Shown: piece by piece, positions 62,312 to 64,000 of the stretch | Layout: each line of letters begins with the position of its first letter | Numbering within the stretch: the stretch's first letter is position 1 | NCBI GenBank assembly: GCA_947579665.1 | Contig: OX388347.1 | Span: forward strand, 27,210,562-27,274,561 | Origin: Sympetrum striolatum | Taxonomy: Eukaryota; Arthropoda; Insecta; Odonata; Libellulidae | Length of the DNA stretch: 64,000 bases | Direction: 5' to 3' | Position numbers and translations under genes: made by a program | Notes under the pieces: generated by a model | What the model was told of the DNA's origin: nothing | Database searches by the model: none | What the model saw: only the letters and a program-made list of their open reading frames with translations

Positions 62312-64000
62312 GCAAAAAATTCAACACTAATAGAATCCAAGCCTGAAAGTTATTTGTGGTGATGTGTTTGAGAATACACATTTCAAGTGGAACAAATATT
62401 CTTGCACCACTTGCAAATGTGACTTGATCAAGTCTCATTTGGGAGCTAAATATTTTCTGTTCCCTTAGTTGAAATATTACATTCTATTCATGATTTTTAA
62501 TTTTGCCTTGTTTTATGACTTATTTTATTAGTTATTAAGTAGTAATTAAGTTCAATATTGTTCATTTTTGTACCATATACTTTAAAATTCATTAAAAACT
62601 CACAACTACTACGTTCTCTTTGAAGCGAATCATATGAGAATTTTTTCATTAATGAGTTTTCAGCAGCAGTTGGAACTACAGAAAATTAATGAACAAAATT
62701 TTCCGTCACTTGTGTGAAAGAAAATGTGGAGGCGTTACTTGCATTTCTGCCACGTAAACCATTTTGGGTCTCTGGACCTCATAAATATCAAATTTGATGC
62801 TTCAAATTATCCAACTGTGTTTATATTACCTCTGTATACAGCCGAAAAAATGTTCTCTCCAAACATCAGCCGAATATATATTACCTCTACATCATCATAT
62901 GTTTAGACTCCGAGATGAATGTATTTTATGTCCGAGGCAGAAACTCATCAAATAGAGGAACGGCTTTATGAAATGAGGGTACCGCCTTTCTGTCCCGTGT
63001 GGAGGCGGTGAAGAATATAAATACGGCCAAATTGCGTCGCTTCAGCTGCAAAGGGTTCGACATACTGCTGCGACCACGTGGTAGCTCTGTTATGGATACC
63101 AAATGTCTCGACGAATCGATTTTCTGCGGGTTTAATTACGCTCCTTTGACGGGATCTGCATGTAGTAGAGCGAAAGGGAGATTGCGGGAGAGTCATATGG
63201 AGTGGCCGGAGCAGGGAAAGCGGTACAGAGGTGAGGACGGGATGCACAGAAGAACAAATTACGGAATATTGTACCTATGACGACGTACTCAAGACCTACC
63301 AGAATTGCATAGTTGGAATTCAATACGCTACATAAACAACGCAATTCATGGAAAAACGCACGTAAATACGAATTGGCCATTGGTCTTACCGCGGAATTAA
63401 TTACAGTTCCGAGTACTGTGTGGACAAATATCATTGTTATGTTAGAGTTTTAAAAGCGAAATTTTACTAAACACCTATTGTTCTTGACTTGGACGACATG
63501 CATGGTATACATGTATATCAAAGCACACACCTTTGGCAACTTCACTTCATTACAATCATCAAAACTCTTGAGATTCTGAACCAAGCTTTTGAGTACTGAA
63601 AAAATCCCTTATCGAAGGCTCATTTGAGGACAGAAATGTTTACATTATTCTAATATCTAAATCCATTAAACACATCTTCGAAGGCTTAATTTCCTTTTTC
63701 TAGCATAAATACATACGTTTTTAGAAGTGTTATGTTTATATATTATAGTTGTAAGTATTGCTACTATAGGTGATAAGTGTTTCCCAGACATGAGTATGGA
63801 ATCATTAAAAGAAAGAAGAATAAAATTTAGGCTAAAATTAATCAATAAACCCAAAGAAAGTATCAAAAAATATAGTAGATATCGTTTGCTCACTTTGAAG
63901 TATACGTCGATCAGATAGTACCGAAAAAAATTTAAAATAGATTTTAGAAGTTACTGCTTTTAGTACTTTATTACTAAGGTCTGCATGGGATATTAACATT
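62312..64000. other. Non-coding stretch to the end of the window
   Basis: 62960-63290 is GC-richer and open on both strands (93 codons each). The + frame contains RRFSCKGFDILLRPRGSSVM, which I do not recognise. The rest is AT-rich with nothing identified. Confidence 0.4.

Noticed and set aside
1..64000. CRISPR arrays, operons, ribosome binding sites, phage or bacterial genes
   Set aside because: None seen. Spliced exons and repeat content show that this is arthropod nuclear DNA.

Overview
The window looks like arthropod, most probably insect, nuclear DNA. It is AT-rich, gene-poor and full of small transposon-derived repeats. The only gene I can identify is the middle of a TRPN mechanotransduction channel gene, nompC (no mechanoreceptor potential C), on the + strand. 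Eight exons between 25581 and 39514 join without a break in frame into 530 codons carrying about 15 consecutive ankyrin repeats. All seven enclosed introns obey GT-AG. The encoded order of repeats matches the family as I remember it, including the conserved stretches around KFKASIYERTKDGSTLMHIA, RGEKVDVTT, GYGAEVHVRGGK and HARVDVFD..EGRSALHLA.

Layout. 1-25580: no recognisable exon. This is presumably a very long upstream intron of nompC or its 5' flank. It holds a Tigger-like MITE (393-879), a possible hAT-like fragment (6228-6489), two copies of a 77-bp Tc1/mariner-type palindromic MITE (7459-7535 and 13751-13827), a LINE reverse-transcriptase relic (about 7832-7966), a repeat with inverted ends (22623-23287), and a few open segments of unknown meaning. 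25581-39514: nompC exons and introns. Intron 2 (28314-32378) holds a 1.3-kb element with TA-flanked inverted repeats and a 261-bp near-perfect inverted repeat whose two arms each carry a hammerhead-ribozyme-like core, bounded by a 12-bp direct repeat. 39515-64000: no further exon found, although the next ankyrin exon must lie downstream. This part holds a 71-bp palindrome, two tRNA-derived SINE-like heads, a degenerate hammerhead-like relic and islands of higher GC.

How it works together. The exons encode part of the ankyrin-repeat spring of a force-gated cation channel. The N-terminus, the remaining ankyrin repeats and the whole transmembrane pore lie outside the window. Everything else is intronic or flanking DNA whose visible structure is mostly mobile-element debris. 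Most of the longer open frames elsewhere look like chance frames in purine- or pyrimidine-rich DNA. I see no rRNA, canonical tRNA, CRISPR array or bacterial-type feature.
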